Assembly: GCA_016789785.1 (NCBI GenBank)
Contig: JAEUQE010000188.1
Coordinates: 1-18,727 of the forward strand
Reading direction: 5' to 3'
From: Bryobacterales bacterium
Lineage (GTDB): Bacteria; Acidobacteriota; Terriglobia; Bryobacterales; Bryobacteraceae
Length of the DNA stretch: 18,727 bases
Shown here: positions 1 to 7,943 of the stretch, piece after piece
How positions within the stretch are numbered: the first letter of the stretch is position 1
Layout of the letters: every line of letters starts with the position of its first letter
Notes under the pieces: model-generated
Seen by the model: only the letters and a program-made list of their open reading frames with translations
Databases searched by the model: none
What the model was told of the DNA's origin: nothing
Position numbers and translations under genes: made by a program

Positions 1-305
1 TCTACCTCGTCCGAGCCAGTCTCATCGGCCATCGCGCCGCTCGCGAAGCCTCCGACAAGATGGATCACGCCATCGAGGCTTCCGAAGGCCGCCAATGCCG
101 TGTTGACCGCGCTACGCGCGCCCTCCACCGAACCGATGTCAGCGGGAACCGCGAGAAACTGCGCGTGTGGGAAATCGGAATTGGCGATTGATCGCGACAC
201 GCCCGCGACGCGTGAGCCGGTCGCAAGGAATGCCCGCGTCACGGCGGTACCCAATTCGCCCTTTGCCCCTGTGATCAAGACGCATTTGTCATTCAGCGAA
301 GTCAT
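1..305 (-). CDS. SDR-family NAD(P)-dependent oxidoreductase, 3' end outside window
   Basis: The first 101 codons of a short-chain dehydrogenase/reductase are visible; the gene runs off the left edge. The N-terminal Rossmann nucleotide-binding motif TGAKGELG (residues 12-19) fits the classical TGxxxGxG signature, and an acidic residue in PADIG (about 54-58) fits the usual adenine-contacting Asp. The segment HLVGG near residue 90 sits where the family has NAG-like residues. The ATG at 305 is preceded by GGAG at suitable distance, which supports the start. The catalytic YxxxK lies outside the window, so the substrate cannot be judged. It follows the GH63-type gene by 50 bases on the same strand and may be co-transcribed with it. 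Confidence 0.88.
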   Translation of the reverse strand, partial: MTSLNDKCVLITGAKGELGTAVTRAFLATGSRVAGVSRSIANSDFPHAQFLAVPADIGSVEGARSAVNTALAAFGSLDGVIHLVGGFASGAMADETGSDEV

Positions 306-355
306 ACATCAGTCTCCTGACAATCAAGTGTTCGGGATCCGGGCGCAGCCGCGGT

Positions 356-2959
356 TTATTCCTGCGCGTTCGTGGTTTGTTGCATCAGCTTCGCCACCAA
401 CCCTGTCCACCCGGTCTGGTGCGACGCTCCCACACCGCGCCCCGTGTCGCCATGAAAGTACTCGTAGAACAGCACCAGGTCACGCCAGTGAGGATCGGTC
501 TGATAGCGCGGATCATCCGCATGTACCGGGCGGCGTCCAGTCTCATCCGGCAAGAAGATGCGAGCGAGCCGGCGCGAAAGTTCCCCGGCAACCTCCCACA
601 GTGTCATGTACTGCCCGGACCCTGTCGGACACTCCACCCGGAAGCCGTCGCCGAGATAGTGGTGATACTTCTGGAGCGACTCAATCAGCAGAAAGTTCAC
701 CGGAAACCAAATGGGCCCCCGCCAGTTCGAGTTGCCACCAAACAGGCCCGTGCTCGATTCGCCCGGCTCATAGCGGACCTCATGAGAATGTCCGTTGACC
801 GGCAATACGAACGGCTCATCGTGATGACGCCGCGACAACGCGCGGATACCATAGGGCGATAGAAACTCCCGCTCGTCGAGCATGATTGCCAGCACGCGCC
901 GTAACTGTTCCGGAGAGACGATGGAGAGCAGACGGCGTTCGCCTTCGCCCTCGTGCCGCATGCACGCCACGCTGGCGGTCAGGTCGCTGCGGTTCTCGAT
1001 GAACCACTCCAGCCGGCGCCGGAATCCCGGCAGCTTCTCCATCAAAGCCGGCTCCAAGGACTCCACCGCGAACAAGGGGATCAAGCCTACCATCGACCGG
1101 ATTTGCAGTGGCAGTTCGCGGCCCTCCTCAGGCAGATGCAGCAGGTCATAGAAGAACCCGTGCTCGTCGTGCCACAGCCCGAGCTTTTGCATCGCGTGCG
1201 CGATGTAGAGGAAGTGCTCCCAGAACTTGCTGGCGACATCTTCATAGGAAGGGTCTTCCCGCGCCAGTTCGAGCGCGATGGCCATCAGATTCAGCGAGTA
1301 CATGGCCATCCATCCGCTGCCGTCGGCCTGCTCGAGGTGTCCCCCGGTTGGCAACGGCGCGCTGCGATCAAAAACGCCGATGTTGTCCAGGCCCAGGAAT
1401 CCGCCCTGAAAAACGTTGCGCCCCTCGGTGTCCTTGCGGTTCACCCACCATGTGAAATTCAGGAGCAATTTATGGAAAATTCGTTGGAGAAATACCCGGT
1501 CACCGCGGCCGGTACGCTTTTTCTCGATCTTGTAGACGCGCCAGGCCGCCCACGCGTGAACCGGCGGATTCACGTCTCCGAAAGCCCACTCATACGCCGG
1601 CAGTTGCCCGTTCGGGTGCATGTACCATTCCCGCACCATCAGTGTGAGCTGCTCCTTTGCGAACTCGGTGTCCACCAAAGCGAGCGGCACGCAGTGAAAG
1701 GCGAGATCCCAAGCCGCGTACCAAGGGTATTCCCATTTGTCGGGCATCGAGATCACATCAGCGTTGTACAGGTGGCCCCAGTCGCGATTGCGGCCATGCT
1801 TGCGGCCCTGTGGTGGCGGCGGTTGTCCGGGATCGCCGTCGATCCACTCTCGATGCACGTAGTGATAGAACTGCTTCGACCACAGGAGCCCGGCAAAGGC
1901 CTGCCGCATCACCTGTTGTTCCTCGCGTCCGGCATCGCGCGGAATGACGGTATCGTAGAACTCGCCCGCTTCGCGTTCGCGTTCAGAAAAGACCTGCCCA
2001 AAATCCACTGGCCGCCGGTCGTTGGTGAGACGGAAGCACAGTTCCCGGGTTTCGCCTGGCGGCACTTCCCAGATCACGTGCACCGCCGCTTTCGTTCCTT
2101 GCGACGCCGGATTCACCGCGCTGTGATTGCCGTGCACCACCGCTTCATGGAATGCGTCCTTGAAATACTCGCTGCCGTTCCGATGTCCATAGAGGCGCTC
2201 AGTGTTGGTTTCGTTGTCGGTGAACAGCGCGGGCAGTCCAGGCTCGTAGAGGAACCAGTAGCCGCCATCGATCTCGATCTCGCCTTCTCTGGACAAGCGC
2301 AACTGTGGCTTCGTGGCGCCTTCACTCCAACTCCAGGTATTCCGAAACCAGACCGTGGGCAGCAGGTGAAGGGGCGCCGCCTCTGGTCCGCGATTCTCGG
2401 CCCTGATGCGAATGAGGATGTCTTCCGGCCCTGCCTTTGCGTACTCCACAAAGACGTCGAAGTACCGGTCATCGTCGAACACGCCGGTGTTGGTCAGCTC
2501 AAACTCGGGTTCGCCCCGTCCGCGGCGTTGATTCTCTTCCACCAGGCGTCCGTAGGGGAACTCCGCTTGAGGGTACTTGTAGAGGAGCCGCATGAACGAA
2601 TGCGTGGGCGTCGAATCCAGGTAGTAGTAGCATTCCTTCACGTCCTCGCCGTGGTTGCCTTCGTTCCCGGTGAGGCCGAAGAGACGCTCCTTGAGAATCG
2701 GATCGCGTCCGTTCCAAAGCGCGAGAGCGAAGCACAAACGCTGGTGCCGGTCGCACATGCCGGCGAGCCCGTCTTCATTCCAGCGGTAGGCGCGAGACCG
2801 GGCGTGGTCGTGGGGCAAGTCCTCCCAGGCGGTTCCATGCGGCGAGTAGTCTTCACGCACGGTACCCCAAGCGCGTTCGCTGAGGTAAGGCCCCCAACGC
2901 TTCCAATGCACTTCTCTTTTGCGCGATTCCTCAAGGCGGATCTCTTCAGCGTTCCTCAC
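356..2959 (-). CDS. GH63-type (MGH1-like) glycoside hydrolase / glucosidase
   Basis: A protein of about 867 residues, typical of the bacterial GH63 'glucosidase' group whose catalytic part is an (alpha/alpha)6 barrel. These enzymes hydrolyse alpha-glycosidic linkages, but the substrate of this subgroup is not predictable here. Recognisable conserved blocks, numbered from this start, are YPWYAAWD (412-419), [10 protein letters not shown] (457-466), [11 protein letters not shown] (547-557), [15 protein letters not shown] (742-756) and the C-terminal [11 protein letters not shown] (844-854). The acidic residues in the first two blocks are candidates for catalysis, by inference only. No signal peptide is seen, so it is probably cytoplasmic. 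The frame stays open to a GTG at 2968, but the GTG at 2959 has GGGAGG 8 bases upstream, so I choose 2959. A long open frame on the opposite strand is a shadow. Confidence 0.9.
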   Translation of the reverse strand: MRNAEEIRLEESRKREVHWKRWGPYLSERAWGTVREDYSPHGTAWEDLPHDHARSRAYRWNEDGLAGMCDRHQRLCFALALWNGRDPILKERLFGLTGNEGNHGEDVKECYYYLDSTPTHSFMRLLYKYPQAEFPYGRLVEENQRRGRGEPEFELTNTGVFDDDRYFDVFVEYAKAGPEDILIRIRAENRGPEAAPLHLLPTVWFRNTWSWSEGATKPQLRLSREGEIEIDGGYWFLYEPGLPALFTDNETNTERLYGHRNGSEYFKDAFHEAVVHGNHSAVNPASQGTKAAVHVIWEVPPGETRELCFRLTNDRRPVDFGQVFSEREREAGEFYDTVIPRDAGREEQQVMRQAFAGLLWSKQFYHYVHREWIDGDPGQPPPPQGRKHGRNRDWGHLYNADVISMPDKWEYPWYAAWDLAFHCVPLALVDTEFAKEQLTLMVREWYMHPNGQLPAYEWAFGDVNPPVHAWAAWRVYKIEKKRTGRGDRVFLQRIFHKLLLNFTWWVNRKDTEGRNVFQGGFLGLDNIGVFDRSAPLPTGGHLEQADGSGWMAMYSLNLMAIALELAREDPSYEDVASKFWEHFLYIAHAMQKLGLWHDEHGFFYDLLHLPEEGRELPLQIRSMVGLIPLFAVESLEPALMEKLPGFRRRLEWFIENRSDLTASVACMRHEGEGERRLLSIVSPEQLRRVLAIMLDEREFLSPYGIRALSRRHHDEPFVLPVNGHSHEVRYEPGESSTGLFGGNSNWRGPIWFPVNFLLIESLQKYHHYLGDGFRVECPTGSGQYMTLWEVAGELSRRLARIFLPDETGRRPVHADDPRYQTDPHWRDLVLFYEYFHGDTGRGVGASHQTGWTGLVAKLMQQTTNAQE

Positions 2960-2967
2960 TCCCTGCA

Positions 2968-2973
2968 CCTCCC
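2968..2973 (-). promoter_or_regulatory. Ribosome binding site deciding the GH63-type start
   Basis: GGGAGG on the minus strand ends 8 bases before the GTG at 2959, an ideal Shine-Dalgarno spacing. The same hexamer overlaps the competing GTG at 2968, which therefore has no usable site. An in-frame TGA lies just upstream. Confidence 0.6.
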
Positions 2974-3045
2974 AATCGAGTCATGCGTGTGAACCCATTT
3001 AGCATCGGGCTGCCTGTTGCACGCATACTCCCGGAATCCGCAAAC

Positions 3046-3228
3046 CCGCCCCATTATTCCCGTGTATTTGACATGGCAAGGTCCGCGCCCTCAGACGGCC
3101 ACATACTGGAACAGATCCAGTTCGTTCTCGGTCATGTCTTGATCCAAACCACCGTGAGATACGTCGGATGCAAGCGGCGCATCCGAACGGCGTTCAACGC
3201 CAGAATCGGAATTGAGCCGGAGATCTGA
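3046..3228 (+). pseudogene. C-terminal remnant of a tyrosine recombinase/integrase
   Basis: About 60 codons match the end of the catalytic domain of phage-type integrases. Visible are PHYSR (the HxxR box), then LEQIQFVLGHV with the conserved GH, then QTTVRY with the tyrosine nucleophile position, and a tail KRRIRTAFNARIGIEP typical of solitary integrases in soil bacteria. The N-terminal DNA-binding domain and the first catalytic Arg are absent. The open frame begins only at 2983, with unrelated-looking sequence before PHYSR. It is therefore a 5'-truncated relic, probably inactive. It lies between the GH63-type gene and a frameshifted gene, on the opposite strand to both. Confidence 0.75.
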
Positions 3229-3278
3229 GCGCGCACCGGGCAACGATCGATAGCGGAAGGGTAGCGGCCAATCGTCCA

Positions 3279-4314
3279 CTATCGAAAAGTGATCTCCGCG
3301 CCGCCGACCCCCTGTTCACCACAGACCGTGTAGAAGAGGTAAACTTTTCCGCCTTCAAGAAACAATGCTGGATCTCGGAGTTGCTTTGCCGGTCCGTGGA
3401 TTTCGCCTGACTTTGAAGGTGCCGTGGGCATCTCCGGGCACTCATACTTGGTTTGTGGCGTCAGCACTTCTTCATAGGCGGTTGCCCGCCATTGGGTCCA
3501 ATCTCCAATCATCGGGATCGTCGTGTGCAGGATCTTCTCGGGGGCATCTCCGATGGCGGAGAAAAAGACGTCGATATAGTTCTCGTGCGCCATGAGTGCG
3601 ATGTGGCGGACGCGGTTGGCATAGGGTCCGTCTTGGAAGGGATTCGGGCCTGGTTCGAAGGTCGATGAAAGATCCTTGGCGCGCAGTAGCTGACCCAAGC
3701 GGGCCATGCCATAAAAATGGTCCGTCCGATTGAACACGCGCATGTAGCTTTGTTTGGTGATTGCCGGGCGCGTCACAAAAGTCAGGCCGTCTACAGATTC
3801 GGCGGATTGTGTGTACTGGCCGTAGCCTTTGGCCCGAAGCCATTGCTGAGCGTCAGCGGGCGCTTCAGGCCAGCGCCGGCCCTCGGTCCAATAGCCATGA
3901 GCCCACATCACTATTTTCTTCTGTGCGTTGTCGGCGTAGATCTCCGGCGAGGCCACATGAGTATAAGGCAGGCCAGCATGCGGGGGGGGCCGGCTGCGAA
4001 CGGAAGAACGCGGTCGCGGAAACGTTGAGCACACCTGGTTTGTAGACCTTCCGGGGGCCGCGCAAGGAGTCAGCATAGGCAAGACGGATGAACTGTCCCT
4101 TGTGATGCGCGAAGTACATATAATAGCGGCCCAACGGCCTCTTGACCCAGGGCGGAACTCGGATCACCGAAGGGCCATTCACGTTATCACCGACCGACGG
4201 GTCACTCAATACGGTTACCAGCGGGTTTTCCGGGAATCGAACAACGGAGATTGTTCCACTCTGAAGAGCGCTCGCCAACAGAAATACAACCAGAAATCTC
4301 GAGGAGAGAGACAT
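3279..4314 (-). pseudogene. Secreted five-bladed beta-propeller glycosidase-like protein (GH43/GH130-like), frameshifted
   Basis: Two overlapping reading frames together make one protein of about 344 residues. The first part has a signal peptide (hydrophobic FLVVFLLASAL, residues 7-17) and a first propeller blade with NVNGPSVIRVP and YYMYFAHHKG. The second part continues with HVASPEIYAD, MWAHGYW, YGMARLGQLLR, IGDAPEKIL and PAKQLRDPALFLEGGKVYLFYT, repeats of the GH43/GH32-like propeller clan. The frames meet at a run of eight C (minus strand) at 3982-3989; seven C would restore an uninterrupted protein reading QPAPPHAGLPY. The break may be a real mutation, slippage-prone expression or a sequencing error. 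No clear ribosome binding site precedes the ATG at 4314. Enzymatic activity and substrate are not assignable. Confidence 0.8.
3982..3989. repeat. Homopolymer run of eight G (eight C on the coding strand) at a frameshift
   Basis: This is the exact point where the propeller-protein frame switches. The coding strand reads GGCCCCCCCCGCATG; removing one C joins the two halves of the protein. It is the kind of tract where replication slippage or base-calling errors occur. Confidence 0.9.
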
Positions 4315-4344
4315 GATGCCAGTTTCACACGCTTAGAACCGGGT

Positions 4345-4620
4345 CTTCCTCTGAGGGTGTTGCCGCCGGCGTTGAGGAGGATGGTCTCGGGCGCGCAGGG
4401 CAGCACGATGCGGCCGATGTAGTGTAGCACGCCGGTCAGCCACGCGCAGCCGAAACAGCGGTTGATCACGCGATGCCTGGGAAAATAGTCGGCGACATTC
4501 GTCCAGCGCCGCGCATTCGAGCCGCCGATGAGCAGGACGGCACCCTTGGGTGGAGGCGCGGCGGCATCGGCGGCTTCGAATCGTTTGATCGTTCCTCCCA
4601 ACGCGCGGCGGCGCCTTTAA
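4345..4620 (-). pseudogene. Truncated, frameshifted SGNH/GDSL hydrolase relic
   Basis: The minus strand encodes AAARWEE followed, one base out of frame, by TIKRFEAADAAAPPPKGAVLLIGGSNARRW, VINRCFGC and LLNAGGNT. This matches, in order, the N-terminal half of secreted SGNH-hydrolase esterases (usual pattern: RWE..I..FEAAD..PPPKGAVLF.GSSS, then INRGFGG, then GxND). Block I keeps Ser, block II keeps Gly and block III keeps Asn. Everything after block III, including the DxxH catalytic pair, is missing: the frame runs on into the start of the propeller gene. Adding one base near 4593-4597 would join RWEE to TIKRFE. It is a decayed gene fragment, not a working enzyme. Confidence 0.65.
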
Positions 4621-4649
4621 TCGTGTTGCCGTCCCTTTTTGCGCCGCCG
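4606..4649. repeat. 9-bp inverted repeat, 26-base loop
   Basis: CGGCGGCGC at 4606-4614 is the exact reverse complement of GCGCCGCCG at 4641-4649. It lies downstream of the anti-sigma stop codon and at the head of the SGNH relic. There is no T-run directly after it on the minus strand, so a terminator role is only possible, not shown. The 190 bases between the relic and the anti-sigma stop show no other gene. Confidence 0.4.
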
Positions 4650-4811
4650 TAAGCGCGAGAGCATCAGGCTGGTGAGCAGTCGCATACCCATCGTGGAAGG
4701 CCGCAGTGCGATGGGCGAGGAGAGGCAGCCGCGACTTCCTGGTAATCAAGGGGTGTTGTGGCGCCGGAGTTTCCACTATCGGCCTTCCCGGAGCGGATTT
4801 CTAACTCTCAG

Positions 4812-5678
4812 CTATCGGGCCAGTATTTCCACCACCCGCGGCGCCATTGCCACCATGATCCGCATGTTCTGATCCGCCGGCAGGTCCGACACCGTATACA
4901 CGAGATGCTGGTCCGTCTCGAAAGCGCTGATGGCGAACCGTTGTGCCTGGGCTTCGAAGAACGGCCTTCCGTCATGGTTGAGCGCCGCGGGTAGCCGCTC
5001 CGTCGCGAACGACTCGCCTTGATCCTTGCCCGCAATCACCAGCGAAAGGAGCTTTCCGCTGCCGTTCCTGAGAGCCAAATGAACGAACTTGCGGCCCTCA
5101 TAGCGGCACTTGTGCCCGACGGCCAGTTGGTAGCCCGAAGGCGCCTGCTGCCGCACGACCCCGACCAAATCGCGATACTCTGGTCCGAGTTCAGCGACGA
5201 AGCTTTCCACCGGCGGCGGAGCTTTCGGATACTTGCGATACACCGTGCAGTGGATGTGATCCTTCAATCCAACTCGAAGAATGGAGGCCACGCGAGACGA
5301 CACCGAAGCGATGTACCAGTCTTGTGAGGCTTGCGAAAATCGAAGGTGCCCCAATTGATATGCAATGCCCAGTACGGCGACCATCGCAAACGCGGTCGCG
5401 GCCGCCATCCATCCGGGAGCCGTCAACCAACCCATTTTCCGTGGCTGGCGTTGTCCGTTGATCGCTGCTCGAATCCGGGTCTCCAACCCGATAGGCACCG
5501 CGACGCCTTTTTGGGCCATTCGAAGACGATTGACCATCTTGTTTCGAACCTCCATTTCGAGAGTGCAAGATTCACAGTTGGCGGCGTGTTCCCGCCACTG
5601 CTCCGGTGGCGCACCGCCATCCACGCTGTTGAGGCAGCGCTGGCAATCCACCGGCAGTGATGACGAATTTCGATTCAT
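4812..5678 (-). CDS. Anti-sigma factor with zinc-binding (ZAS-like) N-terminus, membrane-anchored
   Basis: A 288-residue protein. The cytoplasmic N-terminus has Cys12-x2-Cys15 and His31-x3-Cys35-x2-Cys38, the pattern of zf-HC2/ZAS anti-sigma domains that hold an ECF sigma factor inactive. A single membrane segment follows at about 88-109 (APGWMAAATAFAMVAVLGIA). The remaining ~170 residues would lie outside the membrane as the sensing part; they carry unusual His/Cys clusters, HIHC at 141-144 and HKC at 189-191. The ATG overlaps the sigma-factor stop as ATGA, so the two are translationally coupled. Family knowledge supports pairing with the adjacent sigma factor. The signal sensed is unknown. 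Confidence 0.9.
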   Translation of the reverse strand: MNRNSSSLPVDCQRCLNSVDGGAPPEQWREHAANCESCTLEMEVRNKMVNRLRMAQKGVAVPIGLETRIRAAINGQRQPRKMGWLTAPGWMAAATAFAMVAVLGIAYQLGHLRFSQASQDWYIASVSSRVASILRVGLKDHIHCTVYRKYPKAPPPVESFVAELGPEYRDLVGVVRQQAPSGYQLAVGHKCRYEGRKFVHLALRNGSGKLLSLVIAGKDQGESFATERLPAALNHDGRPFFEAQAQRFAISAFETDQHLVYTVSDLPADQNMRIMVAMAPRVVEILAR

Positions 5679-6241
5679 GCTCTTTGACCCTCCACTGCCG
5701 CCTTCGAAAACCCATAAGATTCGGCCACTCCAAGTAACTGCTCGCGCAATTGCCGGCGGCCTCGGTTCAATCGCGACATTACCGTTCCAATGGGAATAGT
5801 AAGAATTCCCGCAGCCTCCTTATAGGAGAACTCCTCAATGTCGACCAGCAGCACCACAGCGCGGAAGTCCGGTGAAAGGCGGTCCAGAGCCGCCAGAATT
5901 TCCTCGTCAGTGAGGCGGTCGGGTATGGGTGGCGTGTAGGCCACACAGGACTCGATCAGGCTCTCGGACTCCTTCACAAACGAAAACCGGAACCATTTCC
6001 GGCGGTAGTGACTAATGGAATGGAACAGGATCTTGAACAGCCATGCCCGGCAGTTAGTTCCCGGTTCAAACCGTTCGAATGACTTCCATGCTTGCAGGAA
6101 GACTTCCTGGGTAACATCTTCGGCGCGGCCACGATCACCGAGGATTCGCACGGCTGTGCGAAAGATGTCCCCCATGTGCGGCATGGCTTCCGTGTCAAAC
6201 AAACTGACGGGGTCTGTAGATTGTGTTGCGGACTGAGTCAT
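5675..6241 (-). CDS. RNA polymerase sigma factor, ECF (sigma-70) family
   Basis: A 188-residue extracytoplasmic-function sigma factor. Region 2 spans about 20-85 with AEDVTQEVFLQAWKSFERF (40-58) and NCRAWLFKIL (63-72), the -10 recognition and core-binding segment. Region 4 spans about 113-170 with SPDFRAVVLLVDIEEFSYKEAA and a helix-turn-helix ending IPIGTVMSRLNRGRRQLRE, which binds the -35 element. The chosen ATG at 6241 has GGAGG 9 bases upstream. The frame is open further upstream, but that extension is Pro/Arg/Trp-rich and has no family similarity, so it is excluded. The gene is the first of a two-gene unit with its anti-sigma factor. The regulon is unknown. Confidence 0.93.
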   Translation of the reverse strand: MTQSATQSTDPVSLFDTEAMPHMGDIFRTAVRILGDRGRAEDVTQEVFLQAWKSFERFEPGTNCRAWLFKILFHSISHYRRKWFRFSFVKESESLIESCVAYTPPIPDRLTDEEILAALDRLSPDFRAVVLLVDIEEFSYKEAAGILTIPIGTVMSRLNRGRRQLREQLLGVAESYGFSKAAVEGQRA

Positions 6242-6522
6242 AACTTGGCACCTCCAGCAGGGATACGGCGCGTTGTGGTAGGAATGCCTCGCACTCCCTG
6301 GCGTATTCCAGCGTGGAGGAATTATTTTCGGGGCACGATTCGTGCCTCCGGCCCAGAACGACTCCACCCACTCCGGCAGCGCCCTGGAACGGTCGAACGG
6401 CTTCCATGGTTCAATCGGCTTCGGGCACTTCGGGTTGCGGCTCTCACAACCCGGCCAATACGGCACCGCTGCGCACCGCAGCCGCGTCTGCCGCAAGTCC
6501 GGGTGAGTTTCAAACTCCAGCG
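6242..6522 (-). other. Long non-coding leader upstream of the sigma factor
   Basis: Between the small exported gene and the sigma factor are about 320 bases with no convincing gene. Besides the hairpin at 6523-6549 and the palindrome at 6332-6346, the minus strand has a direct repeat CCGTTC-GA-CCGTTC (6387-6400) and a GGAATA (about 6305-6310), a sequence that can serve as an ECF -35 element. No clear -10 partner could be assigned. It presumably carries the promoter of the sigma/anti-sigma pair. Confidence 0.4.
6332..6346. promoter_or_regulatory. 15-bp perfect palindrome in the sigma-factor leader
   Basis: GGCACGATTCGTGCC is a perfect inverted repeat: 7-base arms around one T. It lies 91-105 bases before the sigma-factor ATG. 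It could be a repressor operator. As RNA it would form a short hairpin, but no U-run follows, so termination is less likely. Binding protein unknown. Confidence 0.45.
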
Positions 6523-6549
6523 GGCGGAGAGGGACACCGCCCCTCCGCC
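6523..6549 (-). terminator. GC-rich hairpin after the aquaporin-GMC-VOC operon
   Basis: GGCGGAG-A-GGG (6523-6533) pairs with CCC-CTCCGCC (6540-6549), ten pairs with one bulged A and a 6-base loop. It starts 15 bases after the stop of the last operon gene (6564). The position suits a terminator or a 3'-end stabilising stem; the missing U-run makes intrinsic termination uncertain. Confidence 0.45.
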
Positions 6550-6563
6550 TCGCCAGGCTCTCC

Positions 6564-6962
6564 TCATCGGGCCGGTGTACTGAAGCTCGCTTCTCCCAGC
6601 ACCACCTCCGCGAAGGCGCAATAGACCTGCACCTTGGCGATGTTGGGTACGTAGGCAGGCACCTCGATCTCGCGCTTCTCGCCACCCTTGATCTTGAAGG
6701 CGTCGAATGTGTAGATGTTGCCCTTGGTGTCGATCAGACGCCATGTGGGAGCGGGCGTGTCGGGCACTTTGAAGTCGGGCGAAACCTTCACCATGCGCTT
6801 GGTGCTCGCCTTCATGAACAGGGCCGTGCCCGTGTTGGCCTTTGGGCCCTGGAACATCGACGTTTGCTGATTTTCATGATCCTTTGCCAGCGCGCCTACG
6901 GCGACCGACGAGAGGATCACAGTCATGGCCATCAGGGCCTTCGCGGATTTCTTCAATTGCAT
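6564..6962 (-). CDS. Small exported protein of unknown function
   Basis: A 132-residue protein with a clear Sec signal peptide: basic start MQLKKSAK, hydrophobic stretch 9-24 and a probable cleavage site after ALA (residue 26). The mature part, about 106 residues, contains APTWRLIDTKGNIY (about 71-84), then IKGGEKREIEVPAYVPNIAKVQVYC and FAEVVLGEASF near the end. Alternating hydrophobic strands suggest a small beta-sandwich. I recall similar exported proteins but cannot name the family, and I assign no reaction. One conserved-looking Cys lies just before AFAEVVLGEA. AAGGAG precedes the ATG by about 7 bases. It follows the VOC gene by 39 bases and is probably the last gene of that operon. Confidence 0.82.
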   Translation of the reverse strand: MQLKKSAKALMAMTVILSSVAVGALAKDHENQQTSMFQGPKANTGTALFMKASTKRMVKVSPDFKVPDTPAPTWRLIDTKGNIYTFDAFKIKGGEKREIEVPAYVPNIAKVQVYCAFAEVVLGEASFSTPAR

Positions 6963-7001
6963 GTTCGTTCTCCTTATTTGGAAGTGAATGATCCGGGATT
7001 T

Positions 7002-7943
7002 TCAGCGGCCCGCCATAATCTCGATGGCGTGGCCGTCCGGATCGCGTGTAAGGGTGGAATGCAAGTCTGGCCGCGCGCCCGATTGGGGAGCGTAGACAGA
7101 CTGGGACAACAGTCTGGTCTGCCAATAGACCAGATCATTGGGTTGAGTTCCCGCGGGATAGAGGCGTCCGCCCGCGGGGGAAATGTATTCGAGCAGTTCG
7201 ATCCCTGGTCCGGATGCGGCCCGCAGGGCTGTGATCCGCAGCCTCGCGCCAAAAACGCTATTCAGGCGCTCCTGCTCCGGTCCGTAATTCTCACTCTCTC
7301 CGGCTATTCTCAGGCCCAGGCGGTCACGGTAGAACCGGAGGCTCGCTTCGGTATCGGCGACGACGATCGCGGTGTGATCGATCCCGAGGAACATGCGGTC
7401 GGTCGCCCGATGCCACTTCGCATCGCCCTTTCCAGGGGGGAACGAGAGGATCTCGAGCGGGTGCCCGTCCGGATCGCGGAAATAGAAAGCGCGGATTCCG
7501 CCGGCATTTGGGTTCCAATCCGGCAGTGTTTGGGGCCCCGGCGACACATGCGTGACGCGATGCCGCCGCAAGTGGGCATACGCCGCATCCATGTCGTGCA
7601 CAATAATCGCGACATGTTGAAACCATCGATCGTTACTGCGGGCATCATCCGGCGCCAGCCTGCCACGCGGTGCGACGAACTCCGTCAAGTCAAGGAACTC
7701 CTCGCCGAGGCGCAAACGTGCCATCCGGATGCGCGCTCCGAACACGCCTGTGCGGCGCTCCGCCTCCTCGCCCGAACTCTCGGACTCGGACACCTTCTCG
7801 AAGGACAAGGCCTGCTGATAGAAGGACACCGAACGGTCGAGGTCCGAGACGGTCATGCCGATCGACTCGACAGCGGATATCTTCTCTCCGCCGGGCAGAA
7901 CCGCGCATGCCGCGGCCAGCAATAGAATCAGACGCCGGGTCAT
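7002..7943 (-). CDS. Exported two-module VOC (glyoxalase/dioxygenase-fold) protein
   Basis: A 313-residue protein with an N-terminal signal peptide (MTRRLILLLAAACAVLPGG) and two vicinal-oxygen-chelate modules at about 24-168 and 186-311. Module 1 shows MTVSDLDRSVSFYQQALSF, FQHVAIIV (His110) and FRDPDGHPLEIL (Glu164). Module 2 shows DHTAIVVADTEASLRFYRDRLGL (His190) and TRDPDGHAIEIM. The second half of module 2 has Val-Tyr-Trp where a metal-binding His is usual, so it may have a non-standard or no metal site. The family includes glyoxalase I, extradiol dioxygenases and non-enzymatic binding proteins; no substrate can be chosen. Its ATG overlaps the GMC stop as ATGA, showing translational coupling. 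Confidence 0.9.
   Translation of the reverse strand: MTRRLILLLAAACAVLPGGEKISAVESIGMTVSDLDRSVSFYQQALSFEKVSESESSGEEAERRTGVFGARIRMARLRLGEEFLDLTEFVAPRGRLAPDDARSNDRWFQHVAIIVHDMDAAYAHLRRHRVTHVSPGPQTLPDWNPNAGGIRAFYFRDPDGHPLEILSFPPGKGDAKWHRATDRMFLGIDHTAIVVADTEASLRFYRDRLGLRIAGESENYGPEQERLNSVFGARLRITALRAASGPGIELLEYISPAGGRLYPAGTQPNDLVYWQTRLLSQSVYAPQSGARPDLHSTLTRDPDGHAIEIMAGR

Noticed and set aside
953..2992. A 679-codon open frame on the plus strand, opposite the GH63-type gene
   Set aside because: It is antisense to a protein with many family motifs. Its own translation has no recognisable domain, and such long shadows are common in GC-rich coding DNA.
2983..3045. Treating the whole 81-codon plus-strand frame as an intact small gene
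   Set aside because: Only the last ~60 codons resemble an integrase; the first ~20 match nothing and no ribosome site supports the start.
6242..6685. Upstream extension of the sigma-factor frame to 336 residues
   Set aside because: The added residues are unlike any sigma factor and overlap the exported-protein gene; a good GGAGG site precedes the ATG at 6241.
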